Assembly: GCA_015493765.1 (NCBI GenBank)
Contig: WGCQ01000089.1
Span: forward strand, 1-33,636
Direction: 5' to 3'
Origin: Deltaproteobacteria bacterium
Lineage (GTDB): Bacteria; Myxococcota_A; UBA9042; DTJE01; S145-11
DNA: 33,636 bases
The number at the start of each line of letters is the position of its first letter. Position 1 is the first letter of the stretch. A program made the position numbers and the translations under genes. Shown one piece after another: positions 8,351 to 15,673 of this stretch. The notes below the pieces were generated by a model. It was not told where the DNA came from. It was given only the letters and a program-made list of their open reading frames with translations, and ran no database searches.

Positions 8351-9420
8351 GCTACTGCCCTGTCCCCGGGTTTACGCAAACCCAAACCAATGGCCACGCC
8401 GGCAGCAGGGGCAACCCGCTGCAACAGGTCGATATCGAATTTCTTGGCATCCACCACGATATTTTTGAATGGATTGGTCAGTTCAACCGGCACGCCGAGG
8501 CGATTTTCCAGGCGCCTCACCAGGGCCGGAACCTGGGCCGACCCACCGGTCAGGTAAAGCCTGGTTATATCCGCCTTCATGTTCGTTGCCACGAAAAAGT
8601 CCAGGGAACGCTTGATTTCGGTAACCATGTCGTCGGCCACGCGTTCGGATATACGACCCACCTCCCTGGCTATGGTGGAGGATGACAGGGAACCTTCCAC
8701 GCCGGTTTTGAACTGCTCGGCCTCTTCAAAGGTCACGTTCAACTGTTTCTGGATTTCAGTGGTCAGTTTACTGCCACCCATGCCCAGGTCCCTGGTAAAT
8801 GCCAATGTACTGTTCGATATAACTATCACGTTGGTCAAGGAGGCCCCAACGTTGATCAGTGCGATGGTTTCACCGGGCGGCAACTGGTAATTGGCCTCAA
8901 ACATGTTATAAACGGCAAAGGTCGCCGTATCCACGGTCACCGGTTTCAACCCGCCCTCCAGGGCAACCGATACATGCTCGTCCACGTACTCTTTTTTTGC
9001 CGCAACCAGCAGCACGTCCATCTGGCCGTGTCCGGCCCTCGGGTTGAGTATCTGGATATCCACGTTCACCTCGGACAGGTCAAACGGAATATACTGCTCG
9101 GCCTCCCACTGCAAGGATTCCTCCAGTTCGTAGGCCGTCATTTCCGTCATCAGCAGTTTTTTGATGATAACAAAGTTTCCCGACACCCCCAGGGCCGCTT
9201 CCTTGCCCTTGAGGCCGTTGGTTTTAACCATTTCCCTGACACGCTCCACCACCGCGGCAAAATTCATGATCCTGCCGTCCACCACGGTTTCAGGCGGAAG
9301 AGCCACCATGTCGAAGCTCAACAGCTCCACGCCCCTGGACGTCTCTTTCATGTGGGCCATCTTGACGGACGAGGTCCCGATGTCCAGCCCAACCAGGTTA
9401 CCTTTCCCAAACAATGCCAT
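8347..9420 (-). CDS. pilM: Type IV pilus actin-like ATPase PilM
   Basis: PilM is the cytoplasmic actin/FtsA-fold protein of the pilus alignment complex. The phosphate-1 loop GLDIGTSSVK lies at residues 10-19, followed by SLQWEAEQYIPFDLSEVNVD, INVGASLTNVIVISNSTLAFTRDLGMGG (phosphate-2 region) and LYLTGGSAQVPALV (adenosine motif). I start it at the ATG at 9418-9420 (MALFGKGN), which gives 357 aa. An in-frame TTG four codons upstream is less likely. It is the first gene of the pil operon, with a candidate promoter at 9448-9475. Confidence 0.93.
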   Translation of the reverse strand: MALFGKGNLVGLDIGTSSVKMAHMKETSRGVELLSFDMVALPPETVVDGRIMNFAAVVERVREMVKTNGLKGKEAALGVSGNFVIIKKLLMTEMTAYELEESLQWEAEQYIPFDLSEVNVDIQILNPRAGHGQMDVLLVAAKKEYVDEHVSVALEGGLKPVTVDTATFAVYNMFEANYQLPPGETIALINVGASLTNVIVISNSTLAFTRDLGMGGSKLTTEIQKQLNVTFEEAEQFKTGVEGSLSSSTIAREVGRISERVADDMVTEIKRSLDFFVATNMKADITRLYLTGGSAQVPALVRRLENRLGVPVELTNPFKNIVVDAKKFDIDLLQRVAPAAGVAIGLGLRKPGDRAVA

Positions 9421-9447
9421 TATTCCACCCAAAAAAACTCATTTTTA

Positions 9448-9475
9448 TGATTACATGCCCATGTTTATATGTCAA
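9448..9475 (-). promoter_or_regulatory. Candidate promoter of the pil operon
   Basis: On the minus strand a perfect TTGACA (complement of 9470-9475) is followed by AT-rich sequence. The best -10 (TAATCA, 16-bp spacing) is poor, so only the -35 is convincing. It sits in the 112-bp gap between the cupin gene and pilM. Confidence 0.4.
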
Positions 9476-9532
9476 GAAAATTGCTTTTATAGCCGATAGG
9501 TATGCAGTCACTGTACTAATATTCCAGGTTTA

Positions 9533-9889
9533 TTAATTGCGGCCATATCGGTCCTCAAGCCTGACCACATCCGTAAGTTCCGTGGTGGACACCTCGATCA
9601 ACCTGCAATCCGCATGTTCGGGCGCGATATAACGGTGGACCGTACCTGCTGGCACATGAAATGCCTTGCCAGGCTCCAGTTCCAACCTTTCTATCGGGTC
9701 CCGGCCGATCTCCAAAATCAGCGGACCGGCCAGCACATACACGGTTTCATCCTTTTTTCGGTGGTATTGCCGGGACAACAAGGCCCCTGCATGGATGACG
9801 ATCTCTTTGCCCACGTATTTGTCCGTATGCGCAAAGATGATTTCCCTGCCCCATGGTTTCTCAACAATTTCAATGTGTTGCTGTGGCAT
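9533..9889 (-). CDS. Small cupin protein, mannose-6-phosphate isomerase type II-like
   Basis: The 118-aa protein is a single double-stranded beta-helix. EKPWGREIIFAHTDKYVGKEIVIHAGALLS leads into QYHRKKDETVYVLAGPLILEIG, the first cupin motif with metal-ligand-like His and Glu. GKAFHVPAGTVHRY is the second motif with its His. PWG near the N-terminus and PAGTVHR are typical of the isomerase domain of GDP-mannose pyrophosphorylase/phosphomannose isomerase type II, here as a stand-alone domain without the nucleotidyltransferase. It overlaps the SPOR gene by 20 bp and ends the argS operon. A role in sugar-phosphate metabolism is plausible but unproven; substrate binding or sensing is an alternative. 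Confidence 0.75.
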   Translation of the reverse strand: MPQQHIEIVEKPWGREIIFAHTDKYVGKEIVIHAGALLSRQYHRKKDETVYVLAGPLILEIGRDPIERLELEPGKAFHVPAGTVHRYIAPEHADCRLIEVSTTELTDVVRLEDRYGRN

Positions 9890-10598
9890 GCCTGTTCTTC
9901 CTTTTCAATACTACCAGTCCATCTATGCTTTGCATGCGCCTGAAACGCGCCCTGAACCTGATAGCCCTGGCCCTGTTTTTGAACCTGCCCACGAATACCC
10001 TCAGCCAGACCGTACCTGCCTGGTCCCTGTATTTTTCCGTCCACAAACTGTATCCCTGTGCCTTCAGGCCATGGATAAACGTCCTGGCCTCGTCCATGTC
10101 CTTGAATGCACGTATCTGGAGGGCATAAAAGCCATGCACCGCACGTTGTGGCACAGGGCGCTTTTGTTGAACCCCTGTTTTATCCACCTTTTTGGGAGGT
10201 GTAACAGCAGTTTCTTTATTCTTCCGGATATTTGTTTTTTTATTCACCACCGGCATGGGTACGGCCACCACGTTACGCCTGTGCGCCACCTGCGCACCTG
10301 CGAAAATAACCCTGGCCCGCTTGGGTATCGCCACGATACTGAACATGGGCTGCCGCGTCCTGTCCAGCCCCCGCTCGGCGAACAGTACGGGCAAGGCCTC
10401 GGCCTGCCTTATGGTTTCAATGCTTTTGCTTTCGTGGCTGCTACCGGTCCACATGCCAGCGGCAAAACACGCGGCACCGAATACCAGCAATTTGCCAAAG
10501 GAAAACAATGCATTATGAGAACCAGGAGGACTGATTTCCCGGATCTTGTCCAGGTCCCTCACCTCCAGGCGGTCCTGCGTGCTCTCGTCATGGTTCAC
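9870..10598 (-). CDS. SPOR-domain membrane protein
   Basis: This 242-aa bitopic protein has a short cytoplasmic tail, one membrane helix (about 31-50), a Lys/Pro-rich linker (about 110-152) and a C-terminal SPOR fold (about 155-232: HGFYALQIRAFKDMDEARTF, GYSLWTEKY, VWLRVFVGRFKNRARA). SPOR domains bind denuded septal peptidoglycan, so the protein probably acts at the division site or in wall remodelling. I use the GTG at 10596-10598. It has GGAGGT 8 nt upstream inside the end of argS, and the genes overlap by 11 bp, which implies coupling. Location downstream of argS is common for SPOR genes in several proteobacterial groups. Confidence 0.85.
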   Translation of the reverse strand: MNHDESTQDRLEVRDLDKIREISPPGSHNALFSFGKLLVFGAACFAAGMWTGSSHESKSIETIRQAEALPVLFAERGLDRTRQPMFSIVAIPKRARVIFAGAQVAHRRNVVAVPMPVVNKKTNIRKNKETAVTPPKKVDKTGVQQKRPVPQRAVHGFYALQIRAFKDMDEARTFIHGLKAQGYSLWTEKYRDQAGTVWLRVFVGRFKNRARAIRFRARFRRMQSIDGLVVLKRKNRHATATH

Positions 10599-12291
10599 GG
10601 TTCATCACCTCCGGCGCACTGACCCCAACCAGGTTCAATCCTTCCTTTATAATCCGCGCCAACGCAGCGGTCATAACCAGGCGTGCGGCCCGTTTATCCG
10701 GGTCCCGGGACAACACCTTGTCCGTGTTCTTGTAACGGGTGTAATAGGAATGAAACGTCTTTACCATGTCCATCAAGGTAAACGCCACCAGGTGCGGCTG
10801 CCTGGTCAAAGCGGCCTGCTCCACGGTAAACGGAAACATGGCGGCCTTTTTAATCAGTTGTTGCTCCTCGGGGTGTTGCAGGAACCGCGACAATTCAGGA
10901 CGAAATTCAATGTCATCGATGGACAACTCGGCCTTCGCAATGATCGAACGCAGCCTGGCATGACCGTACTGGACGTAATAAACCGGGTTTTCGAGGCTGC
11001 GGGAACGGGCCAACTGGATATCGAATTCCATCTGGGCGTCCGCCTTGCGTGTCAGGAAGATAAAACGCACCGCATCTTTCCCGACCTCCTCAACCAGTTG
11101 CCTCAGGGTGTAATAGTCACCGGAGCGTTTACCCATGGTAACGGGCTTGCCCCCCTGGACCAGGCTGACCATCTGGACCAGGATGATTTCCAGTTTCTCG
11201 GGGTCATAGCCCAGGGCCTTCATGGCGGCGTGCATCCTGGGGATATAGCCGTGGTGGTCCGCGCCCCAGATGTTGATCAGCCGGTCGAGGCCCCTGCGGA
11301 ATTTCTGATCATGATACGCGATGTCCGATGCAAAATAGGTGGGTTGCTTGTTGGAGCGTATAACGACCCGGTCCTGGTCATCCCCGAACGCCGTGGACCT
11401 GAACATCACCGCACCGTCCTGCAATTCGTACAACAGGCCCTTGCCCTGCAGCCTGGTCAGCACCTGCTCGACCCGTTTTTCCCGGTACAGGCTGCGCTCG
11501 CTGAACCAGTTGTCGAAACGGATATCCAGGTCCTCGAGGTCCTTTTTTATCTCTTCCTGCAGCATACGACTGGCCGTAGTGGCCAGGGGATTGGAATCGG
11601 GCTCACCCAGCGTCTCGTATTGCAGTTTGAAACCTATTGCATCCGGTGATTCCATGATCCGTTTTGCGATATCGATCAGGTATTTGCCCTTGTAAGCGTT
11701 TTCAGGGAGTTCATCGTCATAACCATGTTGCTGGCGGCCCCTGACATGCACGGACCTGCCCAGTGCCGCGATCTGGTTGCCCCGGTCATTCAGGTAGTAC
11801 TCCTTGTGCACGGCAAAACCGGCAGCAGCCATGACCCTGGCCAGGGCGTCGCCCAGGATAGCGCCCCTGGCATGACCCACGTGCAACGGACCCGTGGGAT
11901 TTGCGCTGACGAATTCGATCAGCACACTCATGTCGTCACCCACGTCCGAGGTAATGAACCGCGCCGGGTCATTCAGCAGCCCTTCCAGCATATCGAACCA
12001 TGCCCCGGGTTTTATGAAGACATTTATGTATCCGGGTCGCGCGACTTCGACCTTTTCCACCTCCGAAGGAAGGTCGCCGATATATCCTGCAATCTGTTCG
12101 GCTATGTCCATGGGCGACCTGTGCAGTACTCGTGCCAGTGCGAGGGCACATGGACAGGCGAAGTCGCCCTGTTTCTCGAATCGAGGTTGCTCAACCTGGA
12201 CAGGGATATGGGCGATACTGAGGCCGTTTTTCACTGCCAGTTGGGCAACAGCGTCTGTAAGCATTGAACGCACTTTTGTCCAAACCTTCAT
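10588..12291 (-). CDS. argS: Arginyl-tRNA synthetase
   Basis: ArgS charges tRNA-Arg with arginine. The class I signature ANPTGPLHVGHARGA (about 130-144) contains the HIGH-type HVGH, and the KMSKS-equivalent is the divergent MGKRSGDYYTL. The C-terminal DALR anticodon-binding domain follows (NPVYYVQYGHARLRSI through VGVSAPEVMNREP). The N-terminal Add-1 domain is present, so the protein is full length at about 567 aa from the ATG at 12289-12291 (MKVWTKVRSM). An in-frame ATG at 12264 (MLTDAV) is the alternative. The upstream promoter candidate at 12299-12327 would leave almost no leader for the longer form. Confidence 0.95.
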   Translation of the reverse strand: MKVWTKVRSMLTDAVAQLAVKNGLSIAHIPVQVEQPRFEKQGDFACPCALALARVLHRSPMDIAEQIAGYIGDLPSEVEKVEVARPGYINVFIKPGAWFDMLEGLLNDPARFITSDVGDDMSVLIEFVSANPTGPLHVGHARGAILGDALARVMAAAGFAVHKEYYLNDRGNQIAALGRSVHVRGRQQHGYDDELPENAYKGKYLIDIAKRIMESPDAIGFKLQYETLGEPDSNPLATTASRMLQEEIKKDLEDLDIRFDNWFSERSLYREKRVEQVLTRLQGKGLLYELQDGAVMFRSTAFGDDQDRVVIRSNKQPTYFASDIAYHDQKFRRGLDRLINIWGADHHGYIPRMHAAMKALGYDPEKLEIILVQMVSLVQGGKPVTMGKRSGDYYTLRQLVEEVGKDAVRFIFLTRKADAQMEFDIQLARSRSLENPVYYVQYGHARLRSIIAKAELSIDDIEFRPELSRFLQHPEEQQLIKKAAMFPFTVEQAALTRQPHLVAFTLMDMVKTFHSYYTRYKNTDKVLSRDPDKRAARLVMTAALARIIKEGLNLVGVSAPEVMNREP

Positions 12292-12298
12292 ATTCCTA

Positions 12299-12327
12299 TT
12301 TTTAATCCAATTACATGTATTTAGCAA
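12299..12327 (-). promoter_or_regulatory. Weak argS promoter next to the left end of the inverted-repeat element
   Basis: On the minus strand TTGCTA (complement of 12322-12327) and TAAAAA (complement of 12299-12304) are 17 bp apart. The -35-like box begins 15 bp beyond the GGG that terminates the element at 12343, close to the 14-bp spacing seen at the other copies. Each box matches only four consensus bases. Confidence 0.35.
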
Positions 12328-12342
12328 GATTTTTGCAAAAAA

Positions 12343-12609
12343 CCCAAATCACCTGTCAAATTTGATGGACTCGTAAAAAGTCCGATTTTGGTCATTTTAT
12401 CCTCTGTAACTCTTTGATTTTATTAGACATGGATTTGCCTGTTTTGATTTATTACGAGTCCATCAAATTTGAGTACAAAGGTTGCAGAAAGTTGTTCAGA
12501 TGCAAGAAGTTGAGCCCATTTGAGCGCCGTCGAGCATACATGGGTGAAAATGACGCAGCAGATGGACCGCTTGCGGCGTACGACTGCCGAATTTAGTCAG
12601 GTATTTGGG
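12343..12609. repeat. Inverted-repeat element, copy A (interrupted by a MITE)
   Basis: The left end CCCAAATCACCTGTCAAATT and the right end (12586-12609, core TTAGTCAGGTATTTGGG) are near-complementary. The interior shares CAGATGG-CCGCTTGCGGCG and TACGACT-CCGAATTTAGTC with copy B at 33342-33513. Copy A is longer because a 97-bp element sits at 12366-12462. It lies between the divergent genes argS and the Sel1 gene. No gene is visible; the short open frames here are not supported. Confidence 0.8.
12366..12462. mobile_element. 97-bp MITE-like insertion, copy 1
   Basis: The element has perfect 11-bp terminal inverted repeats TGGACTCGTAA (12366-12376) and TTACGAGTCCA (12452-12462). It is flanked on both sides by the 10-bp palindrome TCAAATTTGA (12356-12365, 12463-12472), as expected of a target-site duplication. 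The corresponding place in copy B (33355-33364) has TCAAATTTGA once and no insert. A second, inverted copy lies at 31668-31762. It contains no coding capacity. Confidence 0.75.
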
Positions 12610-12622
12610 CCTTCCTGTACAC

Positions 12623-12650
12623 TCGACATTGACCTGAGATATGATATAAT
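12623..12650 (+). promoter_or_regulatory. Promoter of the winged-helix/Sel1 membrane protein gene
   Basis: TCGACA (12623-12628) and a perfect TATAAT (12645-12650) are separated by 16 bp. The -35 begins 13 bp after the element's terminal GGG (12607-12609). The predicted start is near 12657, giving a leader of about 27 nt. Confidence 0.65.
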
Positions 12651-12683
12651 TCGACTAAACCTGATTGAGAATCAATGTAGAAT

Positions 12684-15473
12684 ATGGAGAATACAGGTAC
12701 ACAGTCCAAGGCCACAGAGGTAATCAGGGCAAACAACGGGAAGGTCACCCTGCCCGCTTTTACCGCACAGATGGGTACTGACCGTATGACTGCATTACAG
12801 GTACTCAAGTCTTTGATGAGGCAGTACAAATGTAACCTGATCGTCACGGACGAGGGTGTGATCATCTATGATTTCGGTCCGAATTTCCGACCGCACCACC
12901 CGGCCCTGGCAATCCTTGTCATGAATATCGTCGTTTTTTTTATCAAAGTGTGGGATGTGATAAAGGCCCGCTCCCTGTTTGCCGCCTGGTATGTCACCTT
13001 GCCGAATGAAGACCTGTACGGAATGGACTACTACGACGACAAGCAGGAGAAACAGGACAATGCTGCGAGAAAAGAGCAGGACGAAGATGCCTTTTCATGG
13101 GTGGACAGGGAACGAAAAAAGGGCGAGGCCCTTGCCACCCGGGTGATTGCCGGCAAAAACAAGCGCGTTTTTGAGTATCCTATGCCGGACCAGTCGTTCA
13201 TGCATACATACCCGCCGGCCAGCCGTTTATATGCTGACATTGCGAACATGAAACACTGGATAATACGCAAAAATACACGCAACAGGCGGTTCATGAACTA
13301 CGTCAATGCCGTGGGCGGAAAGGTAACCGCAATGGAGTGGGCCGTGTTGTTCGATACGGACCTGCGGGAGGCGGAGGATGCAATTACTGCCCTGTATGCG
13401 GAATACGAATCCGAAGTCCATGTGAGTACGGAAGGGGAACTGGTGTTCGATTTTTCCGCTGCCCTGGGAAAGGATTTTGGCCTTCCGCCGGCACCGTTGT
13501 CCCACAAATTCACGCTGATGCGTGCCACTATCGACCCTGGATTACGGGCAGGGATCTACTTCATGGGCCTGTTCAGGCTGTTAGGTGCACTGGACATGTT
13601 CATTGTTCTACCCTTGCTTATGTTACTGTACCCCGCCTCGTATCACGGTTTCGACCTTAGCCATTTGGGCATAATCGGATTTTTCTGGCTTGTAATCGGT
13701 TTTCTGAACGAAGATCGCATCTTTGGAAGCCCAGACGACCCAGACGACGTATATGGAACGGAATTTTTGAAATGGGTGATTCTGGCCATCTTTATAGGTT
13801 TACCTGTGAAGTACATCGTCGATCTGTTCTGGATGGCCCAGGGGGTGCCCCAGGTGTTGTTTTTGATCTCTTTTATCCTGGCCTTGATGGTATTTTCCAT
13901 CATGTTTGTGGACATGAAGAGGTTTATGATCTACGAGATTGCCATGTTCGGAGGCATATTTATAAGTGCGCTCCTGGTTTCCTGGAACGTGGTTCCACCA
14001 GGACATGGGGCCTTTATCTTTATCACAATGGCAATCATGTTCATCGGGTGGATGATCGAACTGGGGGCTGTATCGCCGATCGCATTTTTCCCCCTCCTTT
14101 CCCAGGTGTTTACCATGATCAGAAGGCTCAAAAACCGCAACCTGTGGTTCAGACTGGCACTACACGAGCACCTGATGCACCGCAACACTGGTATTCCACC
14201 GGACCCTTCGGACGCTGCCGCATTCCTGGGCAAAGAATGCCCGTTTCCGGTGCCAGTGCCTTCTAACAGGGGGTTTACCCGCACCATCGCCGACTTACAG
14301 GGTGAATTACAGGCACCCAATGACCCCAGCAAGCCTGCGTTTTTCGTGTTTCCACGGGTACAGGGCCAGAAAAGGGCGCTTGGATATATTGAAGGGGAGA
14401 AAGAGTTACAGGCCCAGGCGTATGCCCCTCCTAAACCTGCATCGCTATGGTTCAGGTACCGGCTGTACATAAGGCGTTTTATCGTTGGACTGGCATTCGT
14501 GGTGGGGTTCGGGTGGCATCATTATTCGAAGATACACTATTTGATTGCCGGGTGTAACAGTGGCTATGACCGGGCGTGCTATGCACTGGCACAGGAGTAT
14601 GAAACGGGTAAAGACGTCAGGCGTGACCTGCACAAGGCATTGAAACTATACGAAAAGTCCTGTACTGCCGGATACGGCAAGGCATGCAACTACGCAGGAT
14701 GGTGGTTGGAGCATGGAAATCTTGGTTACCGGGACCTGAAAAAGGCCAGGGACCTGTATGAGCAGGCATGCAAAAAAGGCTACAGCATTGGGTGCCTCAA
14801 TGCAGGAGTCGTGTGGGAAGACGGCCGGGGTGGGCCGAAGAACCTGGGGAAGGCCTTTGAATTATATCTTTTGGACTGTAAACGAAATTATCATGCGAAC
14901 AAAATAAAGACTATCCTTGAGGAGGATAATAGTTGTTCCAGGTTAAAGCCCTTGTTGAAACAGGACAAAAATCTCAGGGACCGGGCCGCGGTATTGTGTA
15001 ACAAAGGGAACGCCCTGCTCTGCAATTACCTGGGGGAATTAGCGGAACACGGTCAGGGTGGGCCCAAAGATTTGGAAAAAGCCCTTGTGTTTTATCTAAA
15101 ATCCTGTGACAAAAACAACGATGACGGTTGCCACCATATGAATGCCTTGTTGAATCATAACAAAAGGGGCAGGGACCTGCTCAGGCCCATATGCAACAAG
15201 GGGAATACCACAATTAGCGGCATGGCATGCAATCAACTGGGGTGGAGGCTACGTAATGGCAAAGGGGGACCAAAGGACCCGAAACAGGCCAGGATTTTTT
15301 ATAAGAAGGCCTGTGATAAAAACTATCATTGGGGATGCACCAATCTGGGGTGGCTAATGGAAATTGGTGAAGGTGGACCAATCGACGTGAAAGGGGCAAT
15401 CAAGTTGTATACCAAGGCTTGCAAGTTAGGCGATCCGGATGCATGCAAGTCTGCAAAAGGGCTGTCCAGGTAA
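12684..15473 (+). CDS. Polytopic membrane protein with duplicated winged-helix-like modules and Sel1/Hcp-like repeats
   Basis: 929 aa. Two related N-terminal modules, residues 16-66 (NNGKVTLPAFTAQMGTDRM...VTDEGVIIYDF) and 206-258 (VGGKVTAMEWAVLFDTDLRE...STEGELVFDF), look like winged helices (helix-turn-helix plus beta wing). After each comes a hydrophobic part: one segment at 76-93, then about seven segments between 288 and 470. A last membrane helix (about 599-617) precedes a C-terminal array (623-925) of Sel1-type helical repeats (KALKLYEKSCTAGYGKACNYAGW and so on). These have paired Cys about 7-8 residues apart, as in the disulfide-stitched Hcp proteins of Helicobacter. That suggests the repeats face the periplasm. 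The start ATG has only a weak ribosome site. The function is unknown; a membrane-anchored sensor or scaffold is one possibility. Confidence 0.8.
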   Translation: MENTGTQSKATEVIRANNGKVTLPAFTAQMGTDRMTALQVLKSLMRQYKCNLIVTDEGVIIYDFGPNFRPHHPALAILVMNIVVFFIKVWDVIKARSLFAAWYVTLPNEDLYGMDYYDDKQEKQDNAARKEQDEDAFSWVDRERKKGEALATRVIAGKNKRVFEYPMPDQSFMHTYPPASRLYADIANMKHWIIRKNTRNRRFMNYVNAVGGKVTAMEWAVLFDTDLREAEDAITALYAEYESEVHVSTEGELVFDFSAALGKDFGLPPAPLSHKFTLMRATIDPGLRAGIYFMGLFRLLGALDMFIVLPLLMLLYPASYHGFDLSHLGIIGFFWLVIGFLNEDRIFGSPDDPDDVYGTEFLKWVILAIFIGLPVKYIVDLFWMAQGVPQVLFLISFILALMVFSIMFVDMKRFMIYEIAMFGGIFISALLVSWNVVPPGHGAFIFITMAIMFIGWMIELGAVSPIAFFPLLSQVFTMIRRLKNRNLWFRLALHEHLMHRNTGIPPDPSDAAAFLGKECPFPVPVPSNRGFTRTIADLQGELQAPNDPSKPAFFVFPRVQGQKRALGYIEGEKELQAQAYAPPKPASLWFRYRLYIRRFIVGLAFVVGFGWHHYSKIHYLIAGCNSGYDRACYALAQEYETGKDVRRDLHKALKLYEKSCTAGYGKACNYAGWWLEHGNLGYRDLKKARDLYEQACKKGYSIGCLNAGVVWEDGRGGPKNLGKAFELYLLDCKRNYHANKIKTILEEDNSCSRLKPLLKQDKNLRDRAAVLCNKGNALLCNYLGELAEHGQGGPKDLEKALVFYLKSCDKNNDDGCHHMNALLNHNKRGRDLLRPICNKGNTTISGMACNQLGWRLRNGKGGPKDPKQARIFYKKACDKNYHWGCTNLGWLMEIGEGGPIDVKGAIKLYTKACKLGDPDACKSAKGLSR

Positions 15474-15673
15474 GATTTCCGGCTCTTCCGGAATTAGCCT
15501 GGGTAATGGATCGGGATTTGAGTTTGATATGCGATGCATATCGGCTGATAGGGTCCGACTGTGGTCCTGAATCCCGAATTTAGTTCGGTAATTTGGGTCT
15601 TAGTCCGGTAATTGACAAACATCCGCTATTTAATGTAAAAAGACTTAATGACTTGCACCCATGGGAGGTAAAC
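15474..15673 (+). promoter_or_regulatory. OPT operon upstream region with tandem TTAGTC-GGTAATT motifs and promoter
   Basis: Three versions of the recurring motif lie here: a degenerate one at 15490-15511, a good one at 15575-15597 (CGAATTTAGTTCGGTAAT then TTGGG), and a partial one at 15600-15616. A perfect TTGACA (15612-15617) stands exactly 14 bp after the GGG of the good copy. The -10 is weak: TGTAAA at 16 bp or TAAAAA at 18 bp. The 17-bp palindrome GATATGC-GAT-GCATATC is at 15526-15542. Confidence 0.6.

Noticed and set aside
10546-11649. Plus-strand open frame of 367 codons opposite argS
   Set aside because: Antisense shadow of argS, with no start signals or protein-like motifs.
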